Shown piece after piece: positions 19,627 to 20,957 of a stretch of 20,957 nucleotides of DNA; within the stretch, counting starts at the first letter, position 1, and every line of letters starts with the position of its first letter. The notes under the pieces were generated by a model. The model was not told where the DNA came from, searched no databases, and worked only from the letters and a program-made list of their open reading frames with translations. This DNA comes from an uncultured Bacteroidales bacterium (GTDB lineage: Bacteria > Bacteroidota > Bacteroidia > Bacteroidales > Paludibacteraceae). The stretch is taken from NCBI GenBank assembly GCA_937911935.1, contig CALDQH010000058.1, positions 1 through 20,957 on the forward strand, read 5' to 3'. Both the position numbers and the translations under genes were made by a program.

Positions 19627-20914
19627 CGATTTATCAACCATCAAGAACCGATTTGGCATTATCGGCAACTCGCCCGAGTTGCTACATGCCATTCAAATAG
19701 CCGTGCAGGTTGCCAATACCGACTTATCGGTATTAGTAACGGGCGAAAGCGGTGTTGGTAAGGAGAATTTTCCCAAGATTATTCACCAATACAGCTCGCG
19801 CAAACACAACAAATACATGGTGGTCAATTGTGGGGCTATTCCCGAAGGAACCATCGATTCGGAACTATTTGGTCACGAAAAAGGTTCTTTTACGGGTGCA
19901 TTAACCGACCGTAAAGGTTATTTTGAAGTAGCCGATGGCGGTACTATTTTTTTGGACGAGGTAGGTGAACTCCCCCTCTCTACCCAAGCACGTTTGCTTC
20001 GCGTGTTAGAAGTAGGTGAATTTATCAAAGTAGGTTCGTCGCAGGTGCTTAAAACCAACGTGCGCGTTATTGCAGCTACCAACCGAAACTTGCCCCAAGC
20101 CATCAAAGAAGGCAAGTTTAGAGAAGACCTATACTATCGTCTAAACACCATACACATTCAGGTACCGCCACTAAGAAAACGCAAAGGCGACATCTTGCCC
20201 TTGTTTACCAAGTTTACCACCGAATACGCCGAAAAGAATCGTCGTCCCGCTATTACTTTAACTGCCGATGCACAAGAGATGCTTCGTTCGTGCTATTGGC
20301 GTGGCAACATTCGTGAACTAAAAAACGTATCCGAAAGAATTTCTGCCATCGAGACAGAAAGCATTATTGATGCTTCTACGTTGAGTTTGTATCTACCCGA
20401 TCAGGCAGAAAGCAACCTTCCACAGTTGGTCAGCAACCGCATGGACGAGGGAAAAACCTTTAATTCGGAGCGAGAAATTCTTTATACCGTACTTTTTGAC
20501 ATGAAAAAAGACATGGACGAACTCAAAAAGACGGTACAATCGTTGATGCATGGACAAAGCCACGTAGCTACCCCAGCTACCACCAACACGCCTGTTTACC
20601 AAACAGAAACGGCTCTTATTGCCATGCCCGATAAAACACCTTTGGAAACCACCGACGAGTTTGTCGAAGTGCAAGAATACCAAGACGAGCCCTCGTTATC
20701 GGTCGAAGAAATGGAGAAAAAACTCATCAAAGACACGTTAGAAAAGCACAACGGCAAACGCAGCATCGCTGCCAAAGACTTGCGCATTTCCGAACGCACC
20801 TTGTACCGAAAAAACAGAGGCTCAGGGAATAAACTTTGTTCTATGGCATGCGCAGCAATGAGTCAAAAAAAACAGTTCACCAAAGAGAACGATGTAAACC
20901 GTTTTCTGTTGTAA
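19613..20914 (+). CDS. Sigma-54-dependent transcriptional activator (no receiver domain), altered C-terminus
   Basis: A 433-residue protein. The AAA+ domain begins almost at the N-terminus. Walker A is GESGVGKE (44-51), the sigma-54-contacting loop is GSFTGA (91-96, a variant of GAFTGA), Walker B is GGTIFLDEVGEL (109-120), and FREDLYYRLN follows. A linker of about 80 residues leads to a Fis-type helix-turn-helix (about 367-400, LRISERTLYRK). There is no response-regulator domain, so its input is unknown. Family members usually stop a few residues after RTLYRKIKEYG; here a 33-residue tail (NRGSGNKLCS..., ending NRFLL) follows, starting at a run of six A (20809-20814). With one A fewer, the frame reads RKTEAQGINF and stops at 20859-20861. 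A frameshift or insertion near the window edge is possible. Confidence 0.88.
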   Translation: MITNNDLSTIKNRFGIIGNSPELLHAIQIAVQVANTDLSVLVTGESGVGKENFPKIIHQYSSRKHNKYMVVNCGAIPEGTIDSELFGHEKGSFTGALTDRKGYFEVADGGTIFLDEVGELPLSTQARLLRVLEVGEFIKVGSSQVLKTNVRVIAATNRNLPQAIKEGKFREDLYYRLNTIHIQVPPLRKRKGDILPLFTKFTTEYAEKNRRPAITLTADAQEMLRSCYWRGNIRELKNVSERISAIETESIIDASTLSLYLPDQAESNLPQLVSNRMDEGKTFNSEREILYTVLFDMKKDMDELKKTVQSLMHGQSHVATPATTNTPVYQTETALIAMPDKTPLETTDEFVEVQEYQDEPSLSVEEMEKKLIKDTLEKHNGKRSIAAKDLRISERTLYRKNRGSGNKLCSMACAAMSQKKQFTKENDVNRFLL

Positions 20915-20957
20915 TGTAACTCTATTGGTTAACCGCTCTAAAAAGTGTCAAACTCCA
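20915..20957. other. Unassigned right edge
   Basis: The last 43 bp hold no recognisable gene start. GGTTAACC at 20927-20934 is a small palindrome. In Bacteroidales an lptE-like lipoprotein gene would be expected after the sigma-54 activator; nothing like its start is visible here. Confidence 0.3.

Overview
The window reads as a chromosomal housekeeping segment of a Bacteroidota bacterium, most likely order Bacteroidales. Evidence: a fused MurF-alanine racemase, a GSCFA-domain protein, a DUF4837 lipoprotein, several lipoproteins with MKK...SC signals, the TAnnTTTG promoter element typical of the phylum, and start codons without Shine-Dalgarno sequences. No rRNA, tRNA, CRISPR array, phage or intact transposase gene was seen. 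No stretch longer than about 280 bp lacks a gene.

Layout. 1-98: a truncated palindromic repeat at the left edge. 96-1321: divergent SprT-like metalloprotease (-) and GatB/YqeY protein (+). A strong bidirectional terminator (1342-1375) separates yqeY from a convergent His-rich TonB-dependent receptor (-, to 3587). 3588-3865: receptor promoter with a perfect inverted repeat, a palindromic element, and the rsmG promoter. 3866-5660 (+): rsmG, a metallo-beta-lactamase-fold hydrolase and an HMA-like secreted protein. 5668-7605 (-): dxs. 7798-10528 (+): OmpA-family lipoprotein, GSCFA protein, VC0807-type membrane protein. 10722-16498 (+): a tightly packed murF-alr / lipoprotein / relA-like / ribE series joined by ATGA overlaps. 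16592-20914 (+): rlmN, DUF4837 lipoprotein, pdxA and a sigma-54 activator whose C-terminal tail looks abnormal close to the window edge.

Functionally these genes serve cell-wall precursor synthesis (MurF-Alr, OmpA anchoring), cofactors and isoprenoids (DXS, RibE, PdxA), ribosome/tRNA modification (RsmG, RlmN), the stringent response (RelA-like) and metal uptake (TonB receptor).

The most unusual content is in the repeats. A palindromic element family of about 57-65 bp has at least four complete copies and one truncated copy. Its boxes are conserved, but both its inner and outer stems differ between copies in a compensatory way. One copy lies in frame inside the dxs coding sequence, and another has its core inverted relative to a shared 26-bp tail. 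Most spacers are also filled with 8-bp-periodic arrays built on AATC (or CGATT), some ending exactly at a start codon. A 7-bp-periodic array sits inside the TonB receptor gene. Several promoters have the -7 element so close to the start codon that the mRNAs should be leaderless.
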